From Triangularia verruculosa (lineage: Eukaryota > Ascomycota > Sordariomycetes > Sordariales > Podosporaceae): DNA of 64,000 nt. The stretch is taken from the NCBI GenBank assembly GCA_033296885.1, contig MU864019.1, forward strand, positions 17,592-81,591, in the 5' to 3' direction. Below, piece by piece: positions 43,538 to 56,740 of this stretch. The first letter of the stretch is position 1. The number at the start of each line of letters is the position of its first letter. The position numbers and the translations under genes are program-made. The notes below the pieces were generated by a model. That model saw only the letters and a list, made by a program, of their open reading frames with translations. It did no database searches and had not been told where the DNA came from.

Positions 43538-46500
43538 ATGTCCACGATAACCGTATCGTCAGGCAGGCGCAAATCAACTCCCGAAGGAGTCTGTGAAGGC
43601 TCGAGCCAAGACCGTACCGCCAGCCCAAGTCCCTCCTCTCGCTCATCGAGTAAGCCACAAATACGACACAGAGCGTCGATTGCGTGCGCCTCGTGCCGCG
43701 AGAGACGGATTCGGTGCGTGGTGGCTGAAGGTGAGTCTGAGTGCACCCAGTGCAGGAAGACGGGCAACACATGTATCATCAAGAACGACGACGAGCGAAG
43801 GAGGTGAGTTGTGTTATAGCCTCATTTTGGTGCCAAAGAGAAAGTCTAACAAGTGAAAAGGCCAATATCAAAAGCCTACATGTCGTCACTTTCCAACCGG
43901 ATAGCCCTATTGGAGGAAATGTTGAAGGAGCAAGGAGTCACCCCCCCTCCAGCCGTCCACCCACCAAAAACCAGGCAGGACGCCATTTCCAGGCAACAAC
44001 AAGAACAAGAAGAAGCCCGGACGCGAGAGAGGTCGAGCAGCTCTGAGCCAAAACATGGGAGCTCAATCGAGACGCAGGTGCCAACACCACCAGGCTCAGG
44101 AGAAGAGGATACCTTGATGAGCGAATCAGAGCAATCCAAGACCATTGACTTGGTGAACCACACATCACCACCATCTCTTATCGACCCAATGCTGCTACAT
44201 GAGCTCGACGCTACACCAGATGCCGATGTCCGGAGGCTACTGTCAGCAAGGGGCAGCCACTCATTCGATCCCTCGGCCGGGAGAATTCGGTTCTTCGGCC
44301 CCACGGCCAACAGCCATGTCCACGGCAAGTCAACCTGCCTCTTTGAAACTCATGGGCGTCCTGATCTTGCTCAGCGAGCTGTCACCGTGATTGAGACCCT
44401 CGGCTCGTCCACAATCGACTACCTCACAAGGTGTTTTTGGGATCACTACTATTACTCTGGATCCATGGTTGTGGACAGGACAGCCTTTGAAGCGGGCAGA
44501 CTAGCCCAAGATTCCAAGTTCTACTCGCCATTTCTTCACCTGACCTTGCTCGCCATCGGCTATCGGTTCGCTGACCGCACCCGGGATGACATCAAGAAGT
44601 TGGCGGTTGGAAGTCGCGAGAGCACACTACACCGTGAGGCAAAGGGTCTATTGGAGGTTGAAATCGACCAAGGCGGTGGTGTTCCAAGCGTTCAGGGCAT
44701 GCTGCTGCTCGCTGATTTGGAGTTTGGTGTGGGACGTGATAGTGCTGGATGGATGTATCTTGGTATGTTGTTGTTCCGAAAAACGTGTTTTCGGCGCAGA
44801 GGCTCACCGTCGTTTGCCTACAGGTATCGCGAACCGACTTTCCTTCGACATCGGGCTTCATGTCGACTACAGTGGGGCGAATATCTCGGAGACAGAAAAG
44901 CGATTGCGGCGCCAAGTCATGGCTGGCTGCATCGCGTTTGACCGTCAGTGGGCGCTGATTCTGGGCCGTCCGACCTCCATCAAAGCGCAAGATGTCGGCA
45001 TTGATTTGTTGTCGAAGGGGGCTTCCAACTCGGCTCAAGGCCAGATGACTGCCGAGGCCAAGACGTATGCGGCTGGTCAAGCTGCTCTCCAGCAAAAGCG
45101 GTTTGAGCTCATGGAACTTGCGGGCAAGGTGTCAGATCTCCAAAACACCACACACGGCATCACGGACTTGACGGCCAAAGCCACCGAGGACAGAACCTAC
45201 CTTTACTTCCTCGCATTGGAACGCCAATTTCAAAACTGGTACCGACAGCTTCCAGACTGCCTGGCCTGGAAGCCTATCAACATCAAGTCTGCCCCCATCG
45301 GGTTTTTCCTGCTGCACCAACAATTCCACACTTGCATGATTCTGCTTCACAGACCATGGGCCAAGTATGGGCCGTTGGTACCTGATAGCACTGCTGCCGC
45401 TTCCCGATACGCGGCTCCAGAGGCTTCGCTTCATCTGCAGGCCTCTCTTGGTACATTCCCTCGACAGGACAACAGGGCATCTTTGTCTCGCAGCATGTGC
45501 ACCCAGCATGCGGTACGTGTTGCAAGAATATTTTGGCAACAGCGGCAGAGGTTCGATGGGACCAAGATCGGTCTTGAGGCCATCCAACAGGCTGGCACAG
45601 CTGCTCTCGCCCTCATGGCCGCCTTGGCCCACAAGAGTGCGGAACTCGATCACCAGAGCAACCTCAAGTATTTGCAGGTTGTATCTGCTGCCATCTATGA
45701 TATGAGCCATGCTTATCAGCCAGCTTCGAGGATGTACAGCCTTCTCAAAACCATGCTCGCGGATATCCGAACTGAGATGGTTAGCTCTGGATCCTTTGAA
45801 GCCAGCGCCTTGCTCAACAGGTTTCACCAAGGCAACCCTACCACCAACATGATTTTCGGCAGCAACACGTGGAATATTAGCAACGAGAGCCCGCGTTTCA
45901 CACCTTCCCGACGAACCCTCAGCACTGGGGCTGAAGAAGGGCGCGAAGCCAAGCGCCGGCGCTTCTCAACCCAGACAGCGCCCGATGTGGTGTTCTCTAC
46001 CATGGCTGTCTTTGGCAGCAGCCCTCTCGCCGGCCCGACATCTCCACAGCCTCTTCCACCTCAAGAAAACTCCAGTCACGAGCCCCTTGGCGAGCCATTA
46101 CGGGAGATCCCGGACATCGCTCCAGAGTCAGACTTCGATCTTGACACATTCCATGCTTCATTTGTCGACTTTATCAATAGTGGCAGCAAGGGGTGGGCGA
46201 CTGCTACTCCCACGGTTACTACAGAGACAACACTGGAGGCTACCCCACTTCCTACACCAGTGACCGAGGAAGCGCCGGCATCCACCAACGCCGATGTAGC
46301 CATTGTGAACGAAGAATCCGCTGCCCAACAGCCTGCCGATGATGCCATTGTTGACATGACTATCGAGGAATGGCTCGCCGAACCTGGAGTGAGCAACGGC
46401 TTCGCGGCTATTGAGGCAGAGGTTCAGCATTGCGAGTCACGATTCTCTCCTGTGGCGGACACATCAACTTTGACCGGGGATGCCGAAGTGCCGGCCCCAG

Positions 46501-46940
46501 CTCCTGAGACGCAAAATGACCCCACCATTCCGGTCACACTAGAACTCGGCACTGCGGATAATGGCGGGATTCATACTATGGACTGGCTCGCCACCGCCCC
46601 GCCCCCACCACGGCCCTCGAGGAGGATCTCCAGGACCAGCATCTCTGGGACCATTCGCCCTCCACTTGCTCCTCCTGAAACCGACCTCTTTGCCAATGCG
46701 CTTGCCATGCCTCCGTCGCAGACCACCACCCTGCCACCGCCACCTCCGCCATCTGCACCTCTTCCGATGACTCCGGTCACCTTGGATGAGTTGGTGCAGA
46801 GTGTGGAGGAGGCGGTTGACTCTGCGCGGGCCAGGGCGAGGGATAGAGAAAGGGAGAAGTCTGTTGCGGCTGCCAACAAGGGCCAGGCGTCGAGCCCTGA
46901 CGCGGGAAGGAATCTGTCACTGGATTACTTTGAGTTGTAG
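43538..46940 (+). CDS. Zn2Cys6 fungal transcription factor with fungal-specific regulatory domain
   Basis: Three exons (43538-43803, 43861-44762, 44824-46940) encode 1094 residues. The binuclear zinc cluster lies at about residues 50-80 (CASCRERRIRC, eight residues, then CTQCRKTGNTC), followed across the first intron by a linker and coiled segment MSSLSNRIALLEEMLKEQG. The middle-homology region (~200-650) includes FLHLTLLAIGYRFADRTRDD, GIANRLSFDIGLHVDYS and RRQVMAGCIAFDRQWALILGR. The long C-terminus is Ser/Pro/Thr- and acid-rich (DFDLDTFHASFVDFIN) with a Pro run near the end, an apparent activation region. Such proteins bind CGG-type sites and control catabolic or metabolic genes; the target is not predictable here. 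Start chosen at 43538 because the upstream frame lacks an ATG. Confidence 0.9.
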
Positions 46941-47248
46941 AAGATTTTGATGAGAAATGAATGTTACGACACTGGTAATACACTTAGAGTAGGCCATTGC
47001 CTAGAGCAAGCAAAATAATTGTTAAATACCTCCCACATGCTACCTATGGCCATTTCCGTTCAAAGTCTCGCCGACTATGGTGTTGTGAATGCACCCATTC
47101 TTACCTCACGAATGGTGATAGTACATAGAACCACGAAATCTCGACGGGCCATGAAGATAAAGGAACGAAAATTGGACATGCAGTCTGAAAAGAGAGGTAG
47201 CTACCTATGGTAACGAATGTGCTATGCCGAATTACCATAATCCAACAC
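46941..47248. other. Intergenic region
   Basis: Short gap after the regulator gene. Nothing was recognised. Confidence 0.5.
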
Positions 47249-47734
47249 TCACCGATCAGGCTCATCTCCATGCCTTGATTGTTTCAAACCCAGCTGGTAA
47301 AAAGGATCCGTTACCGGCTCCTTGGGAACACAGGGCCAGCTTGAATGAAGGACCGACATAACTTTGGCAGCCTCGTTGCAATAACTCCATCGACTTGGTA
47401 CCTCCCGTTGTCCAAATCCCAGCCTTGTGGTGGCACCCTTAGCTTCCAGGTTTCTCTCACCAAGACCCTGACCCTGATTCCCTCCTTAACCCTGATCTCC
47501 GCCTTGACCTTGGTTTCCACCCAGTCCTGCATTGCCACCCTGCCCTAGATTCCCAGTCTGGCCACCGGTGGAAGCTGGACTTCGCTTCTGGACAGGAAAG
47601 CAGATGGAAGGCAGAATGCCATCTCCTCGGTCCAGTGATCGAGTAAATACGTCGCCGCCAGGGATTGCCATTGTTTTTCAGAGAATAGCACCAGTGGCTG
47701 CTACAGCCAGAAGGAGTGCGGGACTGTGCTTCAT
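47249..47734 (-). pseudogene. Decayed small secreted-protein gene with two in-frame stops
   Basis: From an ATG at 47734 the frame reads a signal peptide (MKHSPALLLAVAATGAIL), meets TGA at codon 19, then continues in the same frame with KTMAIPGGDVFTRSLDRGDG, ILPSICFPVQKRS and a Gly/Gln repeat (GGNAGLGGNQGQGGDQG). TAA interrupts at codon 83 (47486-47488), and the same frame resumes GGNQGQGLGERNLEAKGATT and runs ~78 codons more to 47249, where a GTGAGT donor may begin an intron. Repeat register shows the TAA replaces a Gln codon (CAA to TAA); the TGA is also one C-to-T or G-to-A step from sense. A TATA box lies upstream. This fits a secreted Gly-rich protein gene killed by transitions near the RIP block. 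A functional shorter gene is less likely. Confidence 0.55.
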
Positions 47735-48889
47735 GTTGAAGGGTGGATTAAGCCGACGCTGGGAAGGTGATGTGAATGTTTGGCTGTGTTAATGACTTTC
47801 CAGAAGCCAGATTTAGTGCTGTTAGAAGGATCGTCAAGATGATTATTGATCGGAGCGTTTTGAATTGAACAGTGTAGGTGTTTTGATTGACTTGCCAGCA
47901 AGTCTGAGTAAGTTGAGGGAGTGTTGTGAAGTGAGATGAGGAATGAGAAGAAAGGCATGCTTCGAGGGGTTTGTTCTTTATATACCAAAGTCCCAGGTCA
48001 CATTTGGTCACCGTGAACATACCTGTCACTTGTTCCTACTGTCTTAATTAGGGGTTCATCTTAGGTAGCTTCGGAGCCTCTCGGAACCAACCCATGGACA
48101 GTTTATGGCTCACTATTCGGCGCTTGGTGACTGACATTTCAGGGTTCCTGAATAAGTTCTCGATATGAAACCATTTTTATTTCCGATATACTGTAGTAGT
48201 TGCGCTCGAAGTCATGGGAAGTTTTCTGCTCCACCATGGCCACTTTATGACACTTTGGAACGGTTGAGTACCTGATATTGTCTCAGATATTAACTACCAG
48301 AAGTCGGATAAGGGTACCTTTGTAAAATATCGTTCGATCTGCGTCAGTTTGTGTGTTGATTATGTGTGAGGAGTTTCGCCCTTTTCAGATCTACTGAGAC
48401 ACGTGTTTGGGATACTATCGGAACTATAACAATCGGATAGATTCAGAATGCGCAGCCTTCATACCAATACTTCGAGTGAGTTCACAAGCAGTAGCTCGTA
48501 AAGTATTAGCCAAGGTATGACACAGGATAGAGTGTCAGCACAACGTGGGTACCTAAAGGTATGCCCTTGGCTATAAAGGTATTCGGGTAAGCTTACTTAC
48601 CACCGTTCATATTGCCAAGCAAGTAAGATCTGGGAATGTGTTCTTGATATCGAAGCCTTCAAAGCCTCAACTATTGATCAAAAAACCATCTCCAGGCTTG
48701 GAAATGCTTCGCCGCAGTCACAGCCAAGGTAGGTACTGAAATTGTTTTGCCTACCGCAGTGGGAAATTCATCATGTGAGGTAATGATGTTGGTGGGCAGA
48801 GAAATACGAAGCGGTAGCGCGATTTAGTATTAACTTTAGACTAGAATGGCTATAGAGAGGATCGGCTAGACTCCCGGACCCAACGATAG
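47735..48889. other. Intergenic region leading to the AT-rich block
   Basis: Apart from the TATA box at its left end, no gene was recognised. Base composition is still ordinary here; several GGTACC motifs occur (for example near 48550 and 48730). Confidence 0.5.
47976..47984 (-). promoter_or_regulatory. TATA box upstream of the decayed secreted-protein gene
   Basis: TATATAAAG on the minus strand, 242 bp before the ATG at 47734. It indicates the decayed frame was once a transcribed gene. Confidence 0.45.
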
Positions 48890-49545
48890 TTTGACCCTAT
48901 AATAATACGTAATCTATAACGGATATTTTTAATAATACTAAGATATTAAAACTTTAATTTCTCTATTAAATATAGCCCTATTCTATCTAAAATTCGTATA
49001 ATATACCCTTTAAAGTTAAGGCTTTTATATATTTACTTTCTTTTTTAAAAGATTTAGCGCTTACTTTACTACGCACCGCTATAGCTGCTTCGGCCGCCTT
49101 AAATTTATCCCGGGCCTTTTTAATAACTTTAATAGTTTAGAATTATAGATTTAAGTCCTTTTTACCTTTTTTTTTTACTAAAAGTCTTCGATTTTAATTC
49201 CTTTTAAAACTAGAATATATAGTTTTCTAATTAAACGATTTAAGTATAAAAGAAGTTAAAAGATTTAACTACTTTTTTAAATAATCTAATTTTTTATTTA
49301 TTAATTTTCGAAAGATGTTAACGTTATTAATTTAAAAGCTTTCGAATATTTTAACCTTTACGGAAAATAATTATATTTTTAATAATATTATTATAAATAG
49401 TTTTTATAAATATAGGAATTTATAAGGTAGGAATTTCGGAGGGGGGTATTATAAAGGAAAAAAAGATTATAATATTATCTTTAATAAATATACTCTTTTA
49501 ATTTAAAACCTGCTTTTTATTTAAAAGAAAGATATTATAAATTCG
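48890..49545 (-). mobile_element. Degenerate AT-rich transposon remnant
   Basis: Composition shifts sharply to AT-rich at ~48890. On the minus strand a Lys/Ala-rich helical stretch can be read (IKVIKKARDKFKAAEAAIAV), which looks like the C-terminal tail of a transposase or retroelement protein, but stops are frequent and no catalytic motif survives. The gypsy-type element is inserted at its right edge. The class cannot be assigned. Confidence 0.4.
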
Positions 49546-49550
49546 GAAAT
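49546..49550. repeat. Target-site duplication, left copy (GAAAT)
   Basis: GAAAT directly precedes the left LTR and is repeated at 57132-57136 directly after the right LTR. Five bp is the usual duplication size for gypsy-type elements. Confidence 0.85.
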
Positions 49551-49941
49551 TGTGACGAACCCCTGTACAGAACCTCTGAAAGGGATACTCGGTTGAAGGC
49601 AACTTCTGACAATTAGTTCGGTGCAGCTAAACAATGCACAACAAGATATCTCAATGTAAACACAAGATACCGTAAATACAAGCTGTGATTGCATACTGCG
49701 GAACTATCTACAAGCTATTTAGTTCCTCCGTATATATAGATCTATAGATTACCCGGATTACGTTTCCCAAAGGTGATCTGGATTACCTTTCCTTCCTATA
49801 GCTCACTATACTTACCGTAAGCTTATCGCTCTGCTTACCGGGATCACCGTAATCCTTTCGCTCCACTCCTAATTAATCCGTAATAATTGGCTAGGAATGC
49901 CCCGCGCTCCGTGCGTTAGTCCTTTATTAACGATTATAATA
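49551..49941 (-). repeat. Left LTR (3' LTR of the gypsy-type element)
   Basis: 391 bp, starting TGTGACGAACC and ending in a mutated form of TTGTGACA. It aligns base for base in length with 56741-57131; differences are transitions. Confidence 0.92.
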
Positions 49942-49957
49942 TAATGCCCCTCCTTCT
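49942..49957 (-). other. Polypurine tract of the gypsy-type element
   Basis: On the minus strand AGAAGGAGGGGCA lies directly before the left LTR, as expected for the plus-strand primer of an element transcribed leftward. Confidence 0.6.
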
Positions 49958-52900
49958 AAGTCGACGCTCCGATAACTTTAGTTTACTTCATCTTCCTTAA
50001 TCATTCTTCCCCCTCTTTTCTTCCGTAAATCTCCCTTACTCCCTTAGACTATTTCCACTATATCTAACCGTATCTCTAAAACCTCCAACTCGAAATCCTC
50101 CTAACGTACGTCTCTAACTACCGCTATACTTCAGTTTAGATACGAAACGATACTATATTCTTTTTACTTTTCTAAGGGCTTATCGTATAAAATAACTAAA
50201 CGTTTTTCTCGTTGTAATAAATATATTCGTCGTAGGCGTATTTACGACGGTACTAGTATTCCGGTTCTAGTGCGTAAGTATATATACGGGTTTTTCTCCT
50301 CCTATCGTTCTTGCCTAATCCTTAGTTTAATAGATTATATTGTAGCCGAGTCTTAGCGTTTAGCCCGCGAGGAGGAACTTACCGAAAAGCGCCTTTAATA
50401 TAGTTAACGTAAAGCCTAAAAAACTTTCACTATATTATTTCGACTCCGGCGTTAACGTTAATACCTATTAATACAGGGTAGTAAAATAGTCCGCCGAGGG
50501 CTCGCCTTGCTAGATAAGTTTAAGGAGGCCGACCGTCGTAAATCGGAGGCCGTTATTAATGCCTAGGTCTACAGCGCCTTAGATACTATTAATTAGAATA
50601 CTGTACTAAGCAACGCCCCTCCGATTAACCCCTTTTTATTTACCTAAGTATAGCCCGCCCTTAACCTCTCCGATAAAAGTCCTTTAGTTTCTTAAAGTAA
50701 TTAAAGTTTATAGTATTTAATTATAATTAGGTTCCTAGGTATTTATTAACTTTATAATATAGTATATAGTACGTCGACTATTATATCGGAGATATAAATT
50801 CGATTTCCGTCGAGGTTTTCGGTATTTAGATTTATAGGTACTACCTGTAATTTAGGTACTTTTTTTTTTTATTATTTAGTTTAACTTAGGTCGGTCTAGG
50901 TATTACCGATAGAATTCTTTTAGTTTATTTAAGTAATTTAGATTTACCGCTAATTCCTACGAATTATCCGTAATTAGGTAATCTAATTAATTAATTAAAT
51001 ACTTTAATTAACTTACGTTAAACTATAAATTTAATACTTCTTTTATATTATACTCTTCTTTTTCGTCCTCCGTTACTTTCTAGGTATTAATTTTACTTGC
51101 CGGTAATACGGGTTTTAGAAGTAAGATATAAAAAGTATATAACCGTAGATATATTATACTAGGTAGCTCTAGCTTATATACCGTCTCTAATATCTTCCTT
51201 TTAACTTTAAATAATTCTACTTACTTATAGTTTAATTTCTTACTAAGCCTCTTCGTACGTAAGTTACGTATTAATAAAAATACTTTATCTTCCTTCTTTA
51301 AGCGAGGTTCCTTAAACCGTTTAGTATTATAATATTTACGTATACGTTTCCGAACGAACTCGAGCTTTTCCCTAAGTTTAGCGTACAGTATATATAGCTT
51401 TCCTGCCTTTACTGCCGCCCTAGGCACCTTTACTTTTAATCCTTACTATAGATCTACTTTAAAACCGTAGTTCGTAAAGAATAGTATAACTTTAGTTATC
51501 TCCGTAGGTACTATATTATACGTAAGTTGTACCGCTAGTAAAAGTTTAACCCAATTATCTTATTCGAAATTAATATAGTTCCGAAAGTATTATTCCATAA
51601 TTTAGTTAAACCTCTCCGTCTAGCCGTCCGTCTACGGGTAATATACTAACGACGCTTTACTCTTTACTCCTACTTACTCTATTAAAACCTTTTAAAATTT
51701 CGATATAAACTTAGTATCGCGATCCGTAATAAATTCCCTTAGCTATATATATATTGCCGTAACGTTCCGAAATACTATATCCGCTAATTATTCCGCCGTC
51801 TAAGTCTCCTTATAAAGTAAGAAGTATACCTACTTAATAAACTTATCGACTACCGTTAAAATATTATTATACTTAACGTCCGTAGTTATATCCTTAAATT
51901 CTAATAGTTTAGTAATAAAGTCTATTAATACCGAACTTTATAGTTACTTTACTACTAGTAACGGCTCTAAAAACCCGTACGGTTTATATCTCTCTACTTT
52001 CGTTCTTCTATAGAGGTCACACTCCCGTAACGTCTCTTCTATATCCTTTTTTATTTCTAGCCAGTTAAAATATTATTTAATTTTTTCTATCGTTTTAGCT
52101 ACTCCTATATATCCTCCGAATTTTGACTTATAAATCTTTTAAATTAATATCTTCCGTTATTTTAGGTCGACGTAGGCCCTATTATTATACTAAAGCCGGT
52201 AACGGTCGTCCTTTTAAATCCTTAATAATTCTAACTTAACCTATTATTTTTAATCGTTATTATCGATATTATTTTAGTATTTATAGGTAGTAGATTCTTC
52301 TCGATATACTATATAATACTTAGCTTACTACTAAAGCGGATACCTAAATATACCTTCTACTATTTCCTATAATAAGGGTAGTAACTCCTCCTTTACTTTT
52401 TCTTTATAGTAATCCGCTTTTTTACTTAAAACGTTTGCTTTTACGTTTTCGGATCTTTTTTTATAATAAATTTAAAAATTAAACTTAAATAAGAACTTTA
52501 ACTATTTACTTTACTTAGCGTTAAAGACTTTAATAATAATAAAGTACTTTAGGTTTTTATAATTAATATAGACCTAAACTTTATAGTTAATACCGCTAAA
52601 GTATAATCTTTACTCTTCGAACGCTTTAATAATAGTAAGTAGCTTTTTATTATAGATAGGGTAATTTTATATAGTCCCTTTAGTTTCTTCGAAAAGAATA
52701 TTACCGGGTATAATTTCCTATCTTTATTTTATTATTCTAATTACCCTCCGATAGTATAGTCGGAAGTATTTATTTCGACCTTAAAAGGTCGTCCTAAGTC
52801 GGGGAGTTTAAATATTAGGTCCGCTATAATAGCGTTTTTAATAATTTAAAAAACTTCCTCCTATTCTTTTTCCTATTTAAACTTAGTATTTTTCTTAGTT

Positions 52901-55900
52901 AAATCGTTTAGTAGTTTCGCTATAGTACCGTAATTCCGTATAAATATCCAATAAAAGTTTATAAATCTTAAAAACTCTTGAACCTTAATCTTTAATTATT
53001 TAGCCGTTTCTATTTATAGTCTTAGCTAGTCCTTAACTACTGCGATTTTTCCTAACTTTATTTGCACTTTTCTTAATAAAATTAAATATCCTAAGTAAAC
53101 CGTTTCTTATATATAGAACTCGCTTTTATCCTTATTAACTAATAATCCGGCTTTATATAACGTATCTAAAATCTCTTTAACGTATTATCTATATTCCTTT
53201 AAAGTACGTAAGTAAATAAAAACGTTGTCGAAGTAATAAACTACTATTTTATCGAGGTACTAGCGAATTGTATAATTAACGAGAGCTTAGAAAATCGCCG
53301 GTGTATTTATAAGCCTAAACGGTATAATAAGATACTCGAAATACCCGTAAAGCGTACGAAAGGCTATCTTCTACTCGTCTCCCTTTTTAATTCGTATATA
53401 TACGTACTTAACTAGTATATTAAGTTTAGTAAACCATTATGCCCCTAATAATTAACTCCTTAGCCGAGAAATCAGTGGTAGTAGGTAACCGTTCTTCACC
53501 GTCTCTTAATTTAGCTATCGATAATCTATATATAGTCGTAGACTTCTATCCTTTTTCGGTATAAAGAAAATAAAATATCTAGCCGGTAATATAAATATTC
53601 TAATATATCCTCTTTTAATATTTTCGTCTAAATACTTTTATAATTCCTTACTTTACTTATCGTTAGTATAATAGACTTAAAAAAGCTTAAATTTTATTCT
53701 TTCTTTAAGTTTAATTTTATAGTCCTATAATCCCTTTTTTAGTAGACCTTAAAGGTATTTTACTGTAAATACCGGATACCCCCGGTACTTTACTGGCACC
53801 TCCTTCTTATTACCTTTCTTTATATTATTATAATAAGTGTATTTGTCCTTTATTATTACCGTAATTTCTACTAACGTAACTATTTCTATTAACTTTACTT
53901 CTTCGATCTTACCGCTTTTATCGATTAAGTATACTAATATTTCTCGTATCTTTTACGGTGGTGCTGTAGAGGGTACTTATCCCGTACGCTACTCCTACTG
54001 TACCCCTAATCTCCCATCGTTAATTGGATACTCCCGATATTCCCTCGGTTATAGGTAGCCACCGTCCTTCCAATCGATATCTAGGTTATAGTCTTTGTAT
54101 TATAGTTGTCTTAGGATTATATCTTTTTCTAGCCCTATATCTACAATGTCGAAAATCACTATCGTTGTTTTTCCTAATACTATAATGTTTAGTAATAACG
54201 TCTCTTTAATTATTAACTATATAGGGAAGGGTCTTTTTATAATAACCTCTTCTTCCTTTTTCCTTTATAGAACTCGGGCTTATTATATAAATTTTAGTAA
54301 AATTAAGTCCGCTTTTATTCTATTATCTATAAGTATTTGTATTTAAAAACTCTTTTAATATACTACTATTTATAACCTCTTATCTTTTATACCCCTCTTT
54401 TATATTATAGCGACCTTACTAATACTTTACTTGTAATCCCTTAGAGGTTTTCGGCTTCCGCGAAAGACCGTGGCCCTTTTCCCGACTATTATTGTACCTC
54501 TAGAGCGTTCTCCTTTATTAAATTATTTAGTAGTTTGAAATTAGTTAACTATTATTGTTAGGCTTTTTCCTATTTTTCGTCCTTTATACTTTGTCGAGTC
54601 CTCCTTTAATTACGTATCCGCCGTCCCTTTACTATAGCCCTAGTTTCGGCTTCGGCTTAGGTGTTATAATATTTCTTAGCCTTTATTTGTAAGTAGAATG
54701 CGCAATCTAGACTCCTATACTACGCTAATTTGTATTCTTCTTCGTTAGCGGTATTTTTTCCCTAATTAATTATCTATTTAAAGTAGTATCTTATATACTT
54801 AAGTATAAACTATATAACCTAGAGTTCCTCCTTTAATTTAACTAAGTCTTCCTATCTCTATAAGAAATAATTGTCTAACTCTTCCTATTATCGTTCTTAC
54901 TTAGCTATAGTTCTTATAACGGACTTAGGATCTCCGTTTCTTCCTAATTACCGTACTAGCCAGTATCCTTAGAGAGCTTTACTTTAGTAATATTTAACGT
55001 ATTTATATATAATACACTGGAACTAAGGTATCCTCCTATATTCTGGGTATTTGGGATATAACTATATTATATCTCTATCGTATAGTTCGTATTATTTATA
55101 ACGAAGTATTTATCCGGGCATTTATAAGAACCCTATACTAGTAATCTCTTTACTTTCCTAATACTTCTCCTACTCTAGTTCCTTAAACTCGAATTTACCC
55201 TCTCTATAAACTAACTATAATAGCCTTTTACGGTATTACCTAAACTTAATCTTAGGGACGATCTATTATTTATTTCCCTACTAGAGTTATATAAGCGGTT
55301 AGCGATTAATTATAGCTTATATTACCTTACTTTCGAGGTTATAATAGTATTATTTAATTACTTCCTATTAGGTCCGGAGCTCTTCTATCTTCTCCTCAAG
55401 TCCTTAGACTCGTTCCTTAGCCTAACTTAGGGTCTTTTCCGAGTATAGGTCTAAAGTACGAATTATATTTGTAGTAAAAAACTGTTTTAATCGCCGTAGG
55501 GTCTTTTCGGAGGGTCCGGGAACGGTACTCTCTTCTAGTCTCGTAGCTCCCCTAACCGATAGTTCCTATCCTACTATACGGTCTTCTCCCTTAAAGTCGA
55601 CCGTTAATTCTTCTTTCCGAGGCTTGTATTTATAGTCGTTATCGGTATAGTTGTCTGCTAAGTCCCGAAAATCCTCGTCGGAATACTCTATACCAGAAAT
55701 CTCTACTACCTATATTATTTTAGCGACTACTACCGTCTCTTTTTCCTTTTAACAGAGCTATTTAAGTATCCGATAATCTCTTTTAAAGTAGCCTATCTTC
55801 CTATAGTTAAAGTACTTAATATCGTTCTTCCCTTTAAACCGCTTTTAAATTACGTCCACCTCTATAGGTCCTACGTAAGTAGTTCCTAAGACGTGAGTCC

Positions 55901-56740
55901 TATAAGGCCGTCTTTTCTTCTTGTTGTTAAGACGGTAGGGTCTTTGTATATGTGTGCCCTTGTGCTCTTTACGGTGCTAGTACTGCCGGTCGTCGATGCG
56001 GACTGCTATTGCGATATATTCGTCGATAATCTTTGGCCGTTCTTACCGGTATAACTTGTTTTTAACTTTTTCCTTAAGCCCGTTATAAAATAACTATATT
56101 AACCTTTCGTTGTTAATTTCGCTATATAATACGTCTATTCTAAATACTATAGTATAGTCAATAGTAGATCTAATCTACTTAAGGTTAACTAATTGTTCTT
56201 AGGTACACCTACCTTCATCGTACTCTCCGAATACCTCTTTAATCTTTTCCTTAAAACCTTTATACAACTTAAAACATTTATTAGTAACCGCCTTCCTTTC
56301 GTCAGACTAGTTATCGAAAAAGTCTCCTAAGATCGGTTCGAACTAAGTAAATACCTTATCCTTAAGCCTAAACGCAGCGTATATAACCTTAGATAATTCG
56401 TCCGGGAAACGGGAAGGGTAATACCGAAAGTATACTTTAAACTAGATTAAAAATCCTCCTAACTCTCCTTTAGTCCCTCTATAGCGGTTAAGAGCCTCGA
56501 GCCTAACGCGATCTCCTTCCTTACGTAAAGTGCTAATTTCGTAGTAAAGTATAGTATTCTCCTACGTAAGGGCGTTATAAAAGAGGCGCGACTTATCCTT
56601 AAGCTCCTGGATATAAGTAAGGAGTTAATCGATAGTAGGTTAAGTAGGGATTTCCTTTTAGGTATTAGTATTTTCGGCTATAGCGTTTAACTTAGCGCCT
56701 TTAACTTATCCGATAATAGAATTAAAGTAAGTATATAACG

